A DNA stretch of 5,310 bases, taken from assembly GCA_905480305.1 (NCBI GenBank), contig CAJQPV010000118.1, positions 1 through 5,310 on the forward strand. Direction: 5' to 3'. The notes under the pieces were generated by a model. The model was not told the origin of the DNA. It did no database searches and worked only from the letters and a program-made list of their open reading frames with translations. This document shows, in pieces, positions 1 through 5,310 of the stretch. The DNA comes from an uncultured Gammaproteobacteria bacterium (GTDB lineage Bacteria; Pseudomonadota; Gammaproteobacteria; UBA9214). Numbering within the stretch: position 1 is the first letter of the stretch; each line of letters starts with the position of its first letter. The position numbers and the translations under genes were made by a program.

Positions 1-213
1 CGCCAGTGTCACTGCTGCTTCGAGTGGTAGCGTTTGCAGGCGCCTGCTGATTGATTCGCTGGCAAGTTTTGCGAGGCAGTCCGGGCAGCAGCAGGGTTGC
101 CCATTTTCGACGGCTATGACTGCCGGGTAGCGCATACACCAGCAGCTTGCTGCTCCCTGTTCGGTTTTGCAGGTAAATTCAGCATCACAGGTCCGGCAAT
201 GTTTTGTGTTCAT
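1..213 (-). CDS. Cysteine-rich CWC family protein (C-terminus beyond left edge)
   Basis: The minus strand is open from an ATG at 213 to the window edge, giving 71 residues and no stop. The pattern is that of the small cysteine-rich CWC family: CRTC at residues 6-9, an aromatic and Cys pair (F13, C15), the signature CWC at 24-26, and a second cluster CCCPDCL at 41-47. The spaced Cys pairs suggest metal binding, probably zinc, but the family has no established function. There is no signal peptide, so it is probably cytoplasmic. Family members are usually short, so only a small C-terminal part is likely missing. No strong Shine-Dalgarno precedes the ATG. A TATAAT hexamer on this strand lies about 45 bases upstream. 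The gene is divergent from the fructokinase, with 52 bases between the two starts. Family assignment is from motif recognition; a role in sugar metabolism is not implied. Confidence 0.82.
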   Translation of the reverse strand, partial: MNTKHCRTCDAEFTCKTEQGAASCWCMRYPAVIAVENGQPCCCPDCLAKLASESISRRLQTLPLEAAVTLA

Positions 214-258
214 ATGACTTGTTGTATTTATTTGGCAGTGTTGCCTCAATTGAGTGCC

Positions 259-264
259 ATTATA
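259..264 (-). promoter_or_regulatory. Possible -10 box (TATAAT) for the CWC gene
   Basis: On the minus strand this hexamer is a perfect TATAAT and would place a transcription start near 252, about 39 bases before the CWC start codon. No good TTGACA-like box is seen 16-18 bases upstream; that stretch lies inside the first codons of the fructokinase gene. A 10-base palindrome (CTCAATTGAG, 245-254) sits over the predicted start and could be an operator or chance. The call is weak. Confidence 0.25.
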
Positions 265-265
265 A

Positions 266-1174
266 ATGAATAGTCCTGCGTTCAGGTTGGGTATAGACCT
301 TGGTGGCACAAAAATAGCCGGTATTGTGCTGGATGCTGATGGTGTAGATATCTGTCGTGAACGCCTGCCGACGCCGCAAGGCGACTATAGCCTGACGTTG
401 CAGGCGGTGGCCAGGCTGGTCTTCAGCCTGGAAGCCTCGGCTGGCCAGCCATGTTCCATTGGTATCTGCATGCCCGGCTCGGCCTCGCGTGCGACCGGGC
501 TTGTCAAGAATTCAAATTCTGTTTGCCTCAACGGACAGCCGCTGCACCATGATCTGGAAGCTTTGCTTGAGCGTCCATTGCGTTTTGCCAATGACGCTGA
601 TTGTTTTGCCCTGTCAGAGGCCACTGACGGGGCTGCACAACAGGCCGGCGTGGTGTTTGGCGTCATTGTCGGCACCGGCACCGGTGGTGGCCTGGTGGTT
701 AATCGCACACTGTTATCGGGTCCCAATGGTATTACCGGTGAGTGGGGTCACAATCCCTTGCCCTGGCCGCAGCCGCCAGAGTTGCCTGGCCCTGATTGCT
801 ATTGTGGCCGCAGCGGTTGTATTGAAACATGGTTATCCGGCCCGGGTCTGGCGCGTGATTATCAACAGGCGAACAGGGTAGCACTGCAGGCAGAAGTGAT
901 TGCGCACAAGGCCGGGCAGGGCGACGTGCAGGCGCTTGCCAGCTTGCAACGCTACGCGGATAGAATGGCGCGGGCACTCGCCACAGTTATCAATATTGTT
1001 GATCCGGACGTGATTGTACTGGGTGGCGGGGTGTCCAATTGTGAATTGTTGTATGAGACGGTGCCGTCACGCTGGGGTGAGTACGTTTTTTCGGACCGTG
1101 TTGATACCCGGCTGGTGAGGGCGCAGCATGGCGATGACAGCGGTGTGCGTGGTGCCGCCTGGCTGTGGTCCTGA
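266..1174 (+). CDS. mak: Fructokinase, ROK family (Mak-like)
   Basis: This 302-residue cytoplasmic sugar kinase would phosphorylate fructose (possibly mannose or a related hexose) at C6 using ATP. ROK features appear in order: ATP phosphate-binding DLGGTK at residues 11-16; NDAD at 109-112, with D110 as the expected catalytic base; glycine-rich GTGTGGG at 136-142; GEWGHNPLPW at 158-167; the zinc site formed by H162 and CYCGRSGC (C178, C180, C185); and LGGGVSN at 252-258. Length and the segments GEWGHNPLPW, CIET and the terminal SGVRGAAWLW closely match E. coli Mak as I recall it, which favours fructokinase over the NagK or NanK branches. ROK transcriptional repressors are excluded because no N-terminal helix-turn-helix is present. 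The ATG at 266 adds about five residues to the E. coli start; no clear Shine-Dalgarno precedes it. No sugar transporter or other sugar gene is adjacent, so the physiological substrate is inferred from family only. Confidence 0.92.
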   Translation: MNSPAFRLGIDLGGTKIAGIVLDADGVDICRERLPTPQGDYSLTLQAVARLVFSLEASAGQPCSIGICMPGSASRATGLVKNSNSVCLNGQPLHHDLEALLERPLRFANDADCFALSEATDGAAQQAGVVFGVIVGTGTGGGLVVNRTLLSGPNGITGEWGHNPLPWPQPPELPGPDCYCGRSGCIETWLSGPGLARDYQQANRVALQAEVIAHKAGQGDVQALASLQRYADRMARALATVINIVDPDVIVLGGGVSNCELLYETVPSRWGEYVFSDRVDTRLVRAQHGDDSGVRGAAWLWS

Positions 1175-1189
1175 TGTGACTGCCCGCTG

Positions 1190-1960
1190 TCAACTCGACT
1201 GGCTGGCTGCAATTTCCCGAAGGCGTGGAATTGCCAGTCCGGCAGCGTCAGCCTGCTGCAGTGCGCGTGCCAGTCGTGCGGCTGCGCTGCGACCCATACA
1301 CTTATGTTCGGGATCGCCGTCAAAGGCGGTCAGCATAGCCTTGATTAATTCATCCGGCTGAAAGGTCTCGCCAGTGAGTGCGGCCTGTATCCGGATGACT
1401 TCATGGGCTACCGTTTCCGCCAGTTCGCGATGATTTTCCCAGAGTTCGCTGACGCTACCACCGACTTTGAGTCCGGCGCAGTTGGTGGTGACGATGTAGA
1501 CGTTCTTCAGCACCAGTTCAAACAGCAGCTCGCTTTCAGAGGCCAGCACGCGCACCGCTATGTCGAGGCTGCCAAGGCTGGACTTCAGCAGTTCAGCGGC
1601 CGGGCCATAAGCCGGGGAAGGAATCAGCACCTTGACGTCCTGGCCTTTTTTCTTTTCGAACCAGACAGAGATTACCGTTGGCTTGATGAAGCCGTACTGC
1701 TGCCAGTCACCCGGCAGCAGTTCATTTTGCAGCAGGCACAGGCGCTGTTGCCAGGCAGGCGGCATCTTCTCCAGTAGCGGGTGCAGGTCATTCTCGGCAA
1801 CGGCAACCACCACCAGCTCCGGTGACGGTAACTGCCTGGCCACTTCGTCGAGGTCGTCATGGCGCGTGACCGGGTACACCGGGTGTCCGCTACGCAGCAG
1901 GGCGCGTGCAAAGACGCTGCCTATCTCGCCAATACCAATAACAATGACGGGTGATTTCAT
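1190..1960 (-). CDS. Ketopantoate reductase-like NAD(P)-binding protein, function unknown
   Basis: This is a 256-residue protein with no signal peptide or membrane segment, so probably cytoplasmic. The N-terminus forms a Rossmann fold: a hydrophobic strand followed by GIGEIG (GxGxxG, residues 9-14), then R33 at the end of the next strand, where it could select NADPH. A second hydrophobic strand, ELVVVAVAEND, lies at 48-58. In the C-terminal helical half, LKNVYIVTTNCAGL (151-164) resembles the ketopantoate reductase motif carrying the catalytic Lys (here K152) and a conserved Asn eight residues later (N160). The other Asn usual in that motif, four after the Lys, is Ile156. It is somewhat shorter than typical PanE and diverges from it, so true ketopantoate reductase activity is doubtful; an unknown 2-oxoacid or sugar-acid reductase is possible. 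The start is supported by AGGA 8 bases upstream. It is divergent from btuF and converges on mak with no clear terminator between. Confidence 0.72.
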   Translation of the reverse strand: MKSPVIVIGIGEIGSVFARALLRSGHPVYPVTRHDDLDEVARQLPSPELVVVAVAENDLHPLLEKMPPAWQQRLCLLQNELLPGDWQQYGFIKPTVISVWFEKKKGQDVKVLIPSPAYGPAAELLKSSLGSLDIAVRVLASESELLFELVLKNVYIVTTNCAGLKVGGSVSELWENHRELAETVAHEVIRIQAALTGETFQPDELIKAMLTAFDGDPEHKCMGRSAAARLARALQQADAAGLAIPRLREIAASQSS

Positions 1961-1968
1961 GCTGTTTT

Positions 1969-1972
1969 TCCT
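1969..1972 (-). promoter_or_regulatory. Ribosome binding site for the reductase-like gene
   Basis: On the minus strand this reads AGGA, in the context CAGGAAAAA, ending 8 bases before the ATG at 1960. It is the clearest Shine-Dalgarno in the window and fixes the start just ahead of the Rossmann strand. Confidence 0.6.
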
Positions 1973-1998
1973 GCTTGTGTCTGTTGTCCGGACGCGGG

Positions 1999-2006
1999 AT
2001 TATAAC
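1999..2006. promoter_or_regulatory. Possible divergent -10 region between the reductase-like gene and btuF
   Basis: The AT-rich ATTATAAC stands out in a GC-rich 74-base divergent spacer. Read on the minus strand, 1999-2004 is a perfect TATAAT and would start the reductase-like transcript about 32 bases before its ATG. Read on the plus strand, 2001-2006 is TATAAC and would start btuF near 2013. It is flanked by CGCG on both sides (1993-1996 and 2006-2009), and the palindrome GTCCGGAC lies at 1986-1993. No convincing -35 box is seen in either direction, so this is tentative. Confidence 0.3.
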
Positions 2007-2022
2007 GCGAATGATTAATGAA

Positions 2023-2027
2023 AAGAG
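2023..2027 (+). promoter_or_regulatory. Shine-Dalgarno-like site choosing the btuF start
   Basis: AAGAG lies 7 bases before the ATG at 2035, a normal spacing. The alternative ATG at 2011 has only GGGA at 11 bases, and the ATG at 2077 has no site and falls inside the signal peptide. This favours 2035 as the start. Confidence 0.4.
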
Positions 2028-2034
2028 TACCGGG

Positions 2035-2928
2035 ATGCGGCCGCTTGGGGTGAGGGATGATATTTCCCGGTTCTGTATGTTTGTCCTGCTGGGGATGTTG
2101 TTACAGCCGGTTTGGGCAGAAATAAGGGTCGTCGACGATGCCGGCGTGCCGGTTGTTCTGGAGAAATCCGCGCAACGCATTGTCAGTCTTGCCCCGTATA
2201 TCACCGAGCTGCTGTTTGCCGCCGGCGCAGGTGAGGCGCTGGTGGGTGTTACAGAATTCAGTGATTACCCGCAGGCAGCACGCACCCTTGCACGGGTCGG
2301 TGGTAGCGGTGGGCTTGATCTTGAAGCCATTGTGGCGCTACAACCGGACCTGGTGGTTGCCTGGCAGAGTGGTAATCCTGCTGCGCAGATAGGACGTTTG
2401 CAATCACTGGGTCTTACGGTGTTTATTTCCGAGCCACGACAGCTGCAGGATGTGCCGGCAAGCTTGCGGCGGCTCGGCCGGCTTGCAGCTACCGGGTCGG
2501 TTGCTGCCAAACAGGCAGACAGATTTAATGCCCGTTATAGTGAGTTGCATGATAAATACTCTGCACGAACCAGGGTCAGCGTGTTTTACCAGATATGGGA
2601 TCGGCCGCTGATGACCCTGAACGGAGAACATTTGTTCAGTGATGTGGTGCGCTTGTGTGGTGGAGAAAATATCTTTGGCACGTTGCCATCACTGGCACCG
2701 CAGATAGATATTGAAGCCGTATTGCAGGCCGACCCTGATGTGATTGTTATCGCCTCTGATGCAGAGGATACGCCGTTACTTGACACATGGCAGCGTTGGC
2801 CACAGTTATCAGCAGTTAAGCAGGGGCACGTCTATGCCGTTCGGCGTGAGCAGCTGGTCCGGCACAGCCCGAGAATCCTTGACGGGGCAGAACGCCTGTG
2901 TGAGCTGCTTGATGAGGCACGCAGGTAG
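2035..2928 (+). CDS. btuF: Periplasmic vitamin B12-binding protein BtuF
   Basis: This 297-residue substrate-binding protein of a class III ABC importer would capture cobalamin in the periplasm and hand it to BtuCD. A signal peptide is visible: charged residues 1-12, hydrophobic core FVLLGMLL around 16-23, and a VWA cleavage site at 26-28. It is a Sec type I peptide; C14 is not in a lipobox. The mature part follows the BtuF pattern: QRIVSLAPYITELLFAAG (48-64), FSDYP (75-79), LDLEAIVALQPDLVVAW (94-110), CGGENIF (208-214) and HSPRI (277-281). E97 and E228 align, by my recalled E. coli BtuF sequence, with E72 and E202, which dock onto BtuC. The pocket differs: S91 and A221 fall where E. coli has W66 and W196, while W110 matches W85. 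A siderophore-binding paralogue is possible, but the neighbouring adenosyltransferase supports B12. No btuC or btuD is adjacent. In-frame ATGs at 1951 and 2011 would only lengthen the signal peptide. Confidence 0.88.
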   Translation: MRPLGVRDDISRFCMFVLLGMLLQPVWAEIRVVDDAGVPVVLEKSAQRIVSLAPYITELLFAAGAGEALVGVTEFSDYPQAARTLARVGGSGGLDLEAIVALQPDLVVAWQSGNPAAQIGRLQSLGLTVFISEPRQLQDVPASLRRLGRLAATGSVAAKQADRFNARYSELHDKYSARTRVSVFYQIWDRPLMTLNGEHLFSDVVRLCGGENIFGTLPSLAPQIDIEAVLQADPDVIVIASDAEDTPLLDTWQRWPQLSAVKQGHVYAVRREQLVRHSPRILDGAERLCELLDEARR

Positions 2929-2929
2929 C

Positions 2930-2946
2930 AGCGGATTGCCTCCGCT
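2930..2946. terminator. Short perfect hairpin after btuF, possible weak terminator
   Basis: AGCGGA and TCCGCT form a perfect 6-base-pair GC-rich stem around a 5-base loop, starting one base after the btuF stop, between convergent btuF and the adenosyltransferase gene. No T-run follows directly on either strand; the nearest, six T at 2979-2984, is over 30 bases further on. It may be a 3'-end stabiliser or weak bidirectional terminator rather than a classical intrinsic one. Confidence 0.35.
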
Positions 2947-3002
2947 CTCGGGTAACAGTGTGTGCGTGGTTTTCAGAGTTTTTTGCTGTTCGCGATGCAG
3001 TG

Positions 3003-3554
3003 CTACTTGCTGCGCTCGTGCTCCCAGAGAACATCCGCTATAGCGGCCGTTTTATTGATGTGTCGTGCCATGACGAATAGCAGGTCGGAGAGGCGATTCA
3101 GGTATTTCAGCGAGACGGGGTTAATCTCTTCGACCTTTGCCAGGCTGTATGTGCGACGTTCGGCGCGTCGACAGACGGCACGTGCCTGGTGACAGGCCGC
3201 TGCTGCCGGACTTCCGCCGGGCAGGATGAATTCTTTTAGTGGTGTCAGTTGCTGGTTTAGTGTGTCCAGCAAATGTTCCAGTTTGTCTACCCTGTCGGGG
3301 GTGATGACTGTGCTGCCGGGGATGCAGATTTCACCGCCGATATCAAACAGGGAATGCTGAATGTTTATAAGTTCAGAGCGGGTTTCCTCTGGCAGGCTGT
3401 GGCAGAGTAATGTGCCAATGCTGCAGTTGAGTTCGTCAACTGTGCCCATGGCCTCAACGCGCAGGCTGTCCTTGTCGACACGCGTGCCATCACCAAGACC
3501 GGTGCTGCCATCGTCACCGGTGCGCGTATAGATTTTCGAAAGCCGGTTACCCAT
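3003..3554 (-). CDS. pduO: PduO-type cob(I)alamin adenosyltransferase
   Basis: This 183-residue cytoplasmic enzyme transfers the 5'-deoxyadenosyl group of ATP to cob(I)alamin, making adenosylcobalamin. It is a single-domain member of the PduO/MMAB class, not BtuR/CobA, and lacks the C-terminal extension of Salmonella PduO. Visible motifs in order: the ATP-binding N-terminus KIYTRTGDDGSTGLGDG (7-23), VEAMGTVDELN (33-43), FILPGGS (109-115), ARAVCRRAER (124-133) and YLNRLSDLLFVMAR (151-164). The CRRAER and NRLSD arginines and acids are the family's ATP and subunit-interface residues. The frame is open further upstream, but those residues overlap tonB, and the conserved N-terminus starts just after the ATG at 3554. 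One base separates the tonB stop from this ATG, so it is almost certainly cotranscribed and translationally coupled as the last gene of the receptor-tonB operon. This enzyme is the strongest evidence that the locus handles B12. Confidence 0.94.
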   Translation of the reverse strand: MGNRLSKIYTRTGDDGSTGLGDGTRVDKDSLRVEAMGTVDELNCSIGTLLCHSLPEETRSELINIQHSLFDIGGEICIPGSTVITPDRVDKLEHLLDTLNQQLTPLKEFILPGGSPAAAACHQARAVCRRAERRTYSLAKVEEINPVSLKYLNRLSDLLFVMARHINKTAAIADVLWEHERSK

Positions 3555-3555
3555 G

Positions 3556-4218
3556 TCAGCCGCCAACCAGCCGGTATTCGACAGGAACAACAATGCTGAC
3601 AGCCTTGCCATCCAGCCATTGCGCGGCATCCGGAACATGAGCGAGTTGCAGTGAGCTTAACGCGGCTTTGTCCAGCAGCGCATAGCCGGAGGTTTGCTCT
3701 ATATGCAGGTCTGATATATGACCATCAGACTCGATCAGCAGCTGCAGTTTTACCACGCCCTGCCAGCCCTTGCGCCGTGCGATGGCCGGGTAGTTCAGCT
3801 GCCCGGTGATGAAGGCCATTACGCTGGCACGCAAATGCTGTTGCTGTTGTTCGCGGGAGATGGTTGTGCTGCTAGCCTGCATGGACTGTGATTTATCAGG
3901 CCGGTTTTCAACGGCTGTTTCAGGTTGCGCCGGTGCGACAGGTTGATCGGCAGGGCGCTGTTTTGCCGGTGCTGTATCAGTTATCACCGGTAGTGTGGCT
4001 TGCGGCTGCAACACGGGTGCGTCGGCGACGACTTCCATCTCGTTTTCGGTTGCAGCCGGTGGTTGCGAAACACTCTCGCCGCTGCGATCGTTAACAGACA
4101 GTAACAGGGTCCGGCCGGAAGCGCCGATGCTGTTTTCAGGTTGCGCGAGGGCAAGCAGCGCTACCGCATGTACCGCGACAGACAGGCCCAGAAACCATTT
4201 TATGTTATGGCTAATCAA
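3556..4218 (-). CDS. tonB: TonB family energy transducer
   Basis: This 220-residue protein would couple the inner-membrane proton motive force, through ExbB/ExbD, to a TonB-dependent receptor. A single N-terminal membrane anchor spans about residues 8-25 and carries the SxxxH motif (S13, H17) needed for ExbB/ExbD coupling. A periplasmic linker (about 30-120) is rich in Pro, Ala and Gln, without the long Glu-Pro/Lys-Pro repeats of E. coli TonB. A QQQQ tract lies at 124-127, and the TonB C-terminal domain at about 130-217 includes YPAIARRKGWQG (143-154) and a long beta-strand KLQLLIESDG. The start is TTG at 4218: the frame meets a stop codon three codons upstream and no ATG lies before the anchor. 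This TTG overlaps the receptor TGA (TTGA), implying coupled translation. ExbB and ExbD are not in the window. Its place between a receptor and an adenosyltransferase suggests a TonB dedicated to corrinoid uptake. Confidence 0.9.
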   Translation of the reverse strand: MISHNIKWFLGLSVAVHAVALLALAQPENSIGASGRTLLLSVNDRSGESVSQPPAATENEMEVVADAPVLQPQATLPVITDTAPAKQRPADQPVAPAQPETAVENRPDKSQSMQASSTTISREQQQQHLRASVMAFITGQLNYPAIARRKGWQGVVKLQLLIESDGHISDLHIEQTSGYALLDKAALSSLQLAHVPDAAQWLDGKAVSIVVPVEYRLVGG

Positions 4219-5310
4219 CGTCGGTTACCAAAATCCCTTGAAACGGTGAACAGTATAGTCCTTTCCGGTAATGGATAGGCATTGTACACGCCGGGGCTGA
4301 AGGTGCTGCTGACACCATAGTCGTAGAATTTTTCATCAAAAATGTTATTTACCTCGGCCGTCAGTCTGAAGCTTTTGAGGCGGTGGCTGATTTTCCCGTC
4401 GAAACTGTAGTAGGAGGGGATTTTTTGAGTAAAAGTGTTGGACTGGTCATTATCAAAGTACTTGCTGTCTGTAAAATTTGCGGCGATGGTGAGGTCGGTT
4501 GCCCGTGAGTGTTTCCAGGTGGTTGCCAGGCTGGCGGTGTTTTCCGGTACCAGTGGTACATTCTTGCCGCTGAAGTCGCCATCGCGGAATTTGGCGCGCA
4601 TATAGGTGTAGTTGCCTTGCACGCGCAGACGGTCACTGATGTCGTAAGAGCCGCTCAGTTCAAGACCATAGCGTCGGGTAGGGTCGAGGTTGACGTTTTC
4701 GAAGGTCGCCGGGTTGTAATGGATTTCATCCTTAAGGCGCATGTAGTAGGCATTGATGGTGAAAGACGTCCTCTCCGAGCGGTGCCGGGTGCCAAGGTCA
4801 AAACCATTGCTTATTTGCGGGTCCAGTGGTGAAAACACGCGCACAAAGTTGCTGGGGTCGAATTCGAACAGTTCATCCACGGTGGTTACCCGTGCACTGC
4901 GCGTCCATTTCAGATAACCGGCGTTTGAGCTTGTGAACTGTTTTTCGATGCCGGCTTCCAGCATGTGCACACGCTCACTGTCATCATAATCCGGTGCGCC
5001 ACTTTCAAAGGCATCGCCGGCACCCGGCGCATTCGGGTTGAACTTGTCTTTGGCATCCAGTTTCACCCATTGCAGGCGGGCACCGAGATTGATGGTAATG
5101 TCGGATGTCGCGGCAAGTGTTGAGTCTGCATAGACAGCCGTTGACCTCTGCTCGATATGCAGACGGTGAATGGGCTGGTCGTCGGTATTTCTGTTGAGTG
5201 ACCGGTCAGAATCGTAGTCGCTGTCGTAATAATCAATACCGGCTGTGGTCTGTACCGGTATTCCGAACAGCTGGTGCGGCGTGATGATGCGTGGCGTGAA
5301 AGACCAGGTA
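4215..5310 (-). CDS. TonB-dependent outer-membrane receptor, BtuB-like by context (N-terminus beyond right edge)
   Basis: The minus strand is open from the right edge to a TGA at 4217-4215, giving the last 364 residues of a beta-barrel receptor. The signal peptide, TonB box and plug domain lie outside. Barrel features are alternating aromatic and polar strands such as SDITINLGARLQWVKL, SAGYLKW-like and FTINAYYMRLKDEIHY, the late motif LELSGSYDISDRLRVQGNYTY, and the C-terminal signature AEVNNIFDEKFYDYG followed by YNAYPLPERTILFTVSRDF. An Asp/Tyr-rich loop lies near visible residues 26-35. The protein ends GNRR after the usual terminal Phe. An internal GTG at 5066 could be mistaken for a start, but barrel sequence continues upstream of it. 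It is the first visible gene of an operon with tonB and the adenosyltransferase, opposite btuF, so cobalamin is the likely ligand; a siderophore or other metal complex cannot be excluded from this fragment alone. Confidence 0.9.
   Translation of the reverse strand, partial: TWSFTPRIITPHQLFGIPVQTTAGIDYYDSDYDSDRSLNRNTDDQPIHRLHIEQRSTAVYADSTLAATSDITINLGARLQWVKLDAKDKFNPNAPGAGDAFESGAPDYDDSERVHMLEAGIEKQFTSSNAGYLKWTRSARVTTVDELFEFDPSNFVRVFSPLDPQISNGFDLGTRHRSERTSFTINAYYMRLKDEIHYNPATFENVNLDPTRRYGLELSGSYDISDRLRVQGNYTYMRAKFRDGDFSGKNVPLVPENTASLATTWKHSRATDLTIAANFTDSKYFDNDQSNTFTQKIPSYYSFDGKISHRLKSFRLTAEVNNIFDEKFYDYGVSSTFSPGVYNAYPLPERTILFTVSRDFGNRR

Noticed and set aside
620..626. GCCACTG, resembling the core of the B12 box of cobalamin riboswitches
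   Set aside because: It lies inside the mak coding sequence, the rest of the B12 box and riboswitch stems are absent, and no B12 gene follows on this strand.
385..726. Open frame on the minus strand inside mak, and similar antisense frames such as 4509-4832 inside the receptor
   Set aside because: They lie within genes with clear family motifs, show no recognisable domains, and have composition expected of shadow frames in GC-rich coding DNA.
1175..1192. TGAC/GTCA inverted repeat between mak and the reductase-like gene as a terminator
   Set aside because: Only four base pairs form, there is no T-run, and part of it is the stop codon of the opposite gene.
1951..2034. N-terminal extension of btuF to the ATG at 1951 or 2011
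   Set aside because: The 1951 start would overlap the first codons of the divergent gene, and both add residues before a signal peptide that already looks complete from 2035, where the better ribosome binding site lies.
2979..2984. Run of six T as an intrinsic terminator tail
   Set aside because: No stem lies directly before it on the plus strand; the AGCGGA hairpin is more than 30 bases away.
3555..3638. Longer adenosyltransferase starting near 3638
   Set aside because: The extra 28 residues overlap tonB in another frame and do not belong to the conserved family N-terminus, which begins just after the ATG at 3554.
5064..5066. GTG at 5066 as the start of a short receptor gene
   Set aside because: The frame stays open to the window edge and encodes typical barrel strands upstream, so this is an internal valine codon.

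Overview
The window looks like ordinary chromosome from a moderately GC-rich Gram-negative bacterium, most likely a gammaproteobacterium. This rests on a TonB-dependent outer-membrane receptor, a TonB protein, a periplasmic BtuF-type binding protein, and a fructokinase that resembles enterobacterial Mak along its whole length. There are no rRNA or tRNA genes, insertion sequences, CRISPR arrays or phage genes. Coding density is high and no gap exceeds about 80 bases.

Layout. Positions 1-213 (minus) hold most of a small cysteine-rich CWC-family protein that runs off the left edge. It is divergent from mak, a ROK-family fructokinase (266-1174, plus). Mak converges, 15 bases apart, on an uncharacterised Rossmann-fold protein resembling ketopantoate reductase (1190-1960, minus). 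That gene is divergent from btuF (2035-2928, plus) across a 74-base spacer. BtuF converges, across 74 bases containing a short perfect hairpin, on a compact minus-strand operon. Read 5' to 3', the operon is a TonB-dependent receptor (4215-5310, N-terminus beyond the right edge), tonB (3556-4218) and a PduO-type cob(I)alamin adenosyltransferase (3003-3554). The receptor stop and the tonB TTG start overlap, and one base separates the tonB stop from the adenosyltransferase ATG.

How the genes fit together. The right half reads as a vitamin B12 uptake and activation locus. The outer-membrane receptor (BtuB-like by context) would import corrinoid with energy delivered by the neighbouring TonB. BtuF would capture it in the periplasm, and the adenosyltransferase would convert it to adenosylcobalamin in the cytoplasm. 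The inner-membrane BtuCD transporter and ExbBD are not in the window. The left half (CWC protein, mak, reductase-like protein) has no evident link to B12.

I found no convincing undescribed system. The points most worth checking are the reductase-like protein of unknown substrate, the dedicated TonB with a coupled TTG start, and the altered aromatic residues in the predicted BtuF ligand pocket.
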